A stretch of 6,211 nt of DNA from Saprospiraceae bacterium. GTDB taxonomy: Bacteria; Bacteroidota; Bacteroidia; Chitinophagales; Saprospiraceae. Shown one piece after another: positions 5,730 to 6,211 of the stretch (positions are counted from its first letter, which is position 1; the number at the start of each line of letters is the position of its first letter). Position numbers and translations under genes: made by a program. The notes below the pieces were generated by a model. The model did not search any database, was not told the origin of the DNA, and worked only from the letters and a program-made list of their open reading frames with translations. The stretch spans positions 1 to 6,211 of the forward strand of contig JALZVN010000112.1 of the NCBI GenBank assembly GCA_023299965.1. The letters are read 5' to 3'.

Positions 5730-6211
5730 ATGTTTTATTACTTATTCGAATATCTAGCTACCCATTTCGATTTCGGAGGCGAAAATTTGTATAAGTTTTT
5801 AAGCATTAGAGCAGGCCTGTCTTTTATTCTATCCTTAATAATTTCTATTCTTTTTGGAAAGGGAATTATTAATAAGTTGAGAAGCTTACAAGTAGGGGAG
5901 TCAGTAAGAGACCTCGGATTGCAAGGGCAATTAGAAAAATCAGGAACGCCAACGATGGGAGGGATTATTATCCTATTGGCGATTATTGTTCCTACAGTTC
6001 TTTTTGCTAAGGTGTTTAACGTGTACATCATTACGATGCTTGTATCAACCGTGTTTTTAGGATGTATAGGATTTGTAGATGACTATATCAAGGTCTTTAA
6101 GAAAGATAAAAAAGGCTTACACGGTAAATTTAAAATATTAGGTCAAGTCCTAGTAGGAATATTTGTAGCCTTGGTTATGCTCTTCAGTAATGATGTGTCA
6201 TTTGTGATGGA
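5730..6211 (+). CDS. mraY: Phospho-N-acetylmuramoyl-pentapeptide-transferase MraY (5' part, truncated by window edge)
   Basis: MraY is the integral membrane enzyme that transfers phospho-MurNAc-pentapeptide from UDP to undecaprenyl phosphate, making lipid I on the cytoplasmic face. Only the first 160 complete codons are present; the family normally has 360-410 residues, and the frame is open at the window end. Visible membrane segments lie near 24-42, 77-95, 99-116 and 135-153. Signature stretches are QVGESVRDLG, G72-T-P-T-M-G-G78 and D117-D-Y-I-K121, where D117 and D118 match the catalytic or Mg2+-binding aspartate pair of E. coli (D115, D116). KGLHGKFKILGQ follows. The start is fixed by an in-frame TAA at 5727-5729, immediately before the ATG, and the MFYYLFEYL opening fits Bacteroidota MraY. 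No clear Shine-Dalgarno sequence is present. It is separated from murE by a 156-base gap with two hairpins. Confidence 0.95.
   Translation, partial: MFYYLFEYLATHFDFGGENLYKFLSIRAGLSFILSLIISILFGKGIINKLRSLQVGESVRDLGLQGQLEKSGTPTMGGIIILLAIIVPTVLFAKVFNVYIITMLVSTVFLGCIGFVDDYIKVFKKDKKGLHGKFKILGQVLVGIFVALVMLFSNDVSFVM

Noticed and set aside
1..6211. Mobile element, CRISPR, toxin-antitoxin or phage-defence content
   Set aside because: Every large open frame on the + strand is a recognised dcw gene in canonical order, with no terminal inverted repeats, direct-repeat arrays or foreign-looking composition seen.

Overview
This 6.2 kb window is the front part of a dcw (division and cell wall) cluster. The order is mraZ, rsmH (mraW), ftsL, ftsI, murE and the first 160 codons of mraY, all on the + strand. 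The DNA is AT-rich. Three features point to Bacteroidota: the short FtsL of the type seen in that phylum, an FtsI with a C-terminal PASTA domain, and the scarcity of clear Shine-Dalgarno sequences. The MraY N-terminus also resembles those of Cytophagales and Flavobacteria. A Cytophagales-like host is my best guess, but it rests on remembered family features and not on a database comparison.

Layout: mraZ (38-514) overlaps rsmH (511-1410) by four bases (ATGA). A 215-base non-coding gap follows (1411-1625). It holds a TATAAT / TAnnTTTG promoter-like element and then a perfect 7-bp hairpin leading into a T-rich stretch just before ftsL (1626-1940). ftsI (1950-4100) starts 9 bases after ftsL, and murE (4104-5573) starts 3 bases after ftsI. 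A second gap of 156 bases (5574-5729) separates murE from mraY. It holds two stem-loops, one of them a 16-pair hairpin closed by a cUUCGg tetraloop. mraY runs off the right edge.

How the genes work together: MraZ is the usual transcription regulator at the head of the cluster, and RsmH methylates 16S rRNA. FtsL and FtsI are membrane parts of the divisome, with FtsI making the septal peptidoglycan cross-links. MurE adds the third residue of the peptidoglycan stem peptide in the cytoplasm; its DNPR motif predicts meso-diaminopimelate. MraY attaches the finished UDP-MurNAc-pentapeptide to undecaprenyl phosphate to make lipid I.

This is a conserved housekeeping region. I found no mobile element, CRISPR array, tRNA, rRNA or evidence of a new system. 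The points most worth a second look are the two intergenic gaps, whose promoter-like and hairpin elements could split the cluster into separately controlled transcripts.
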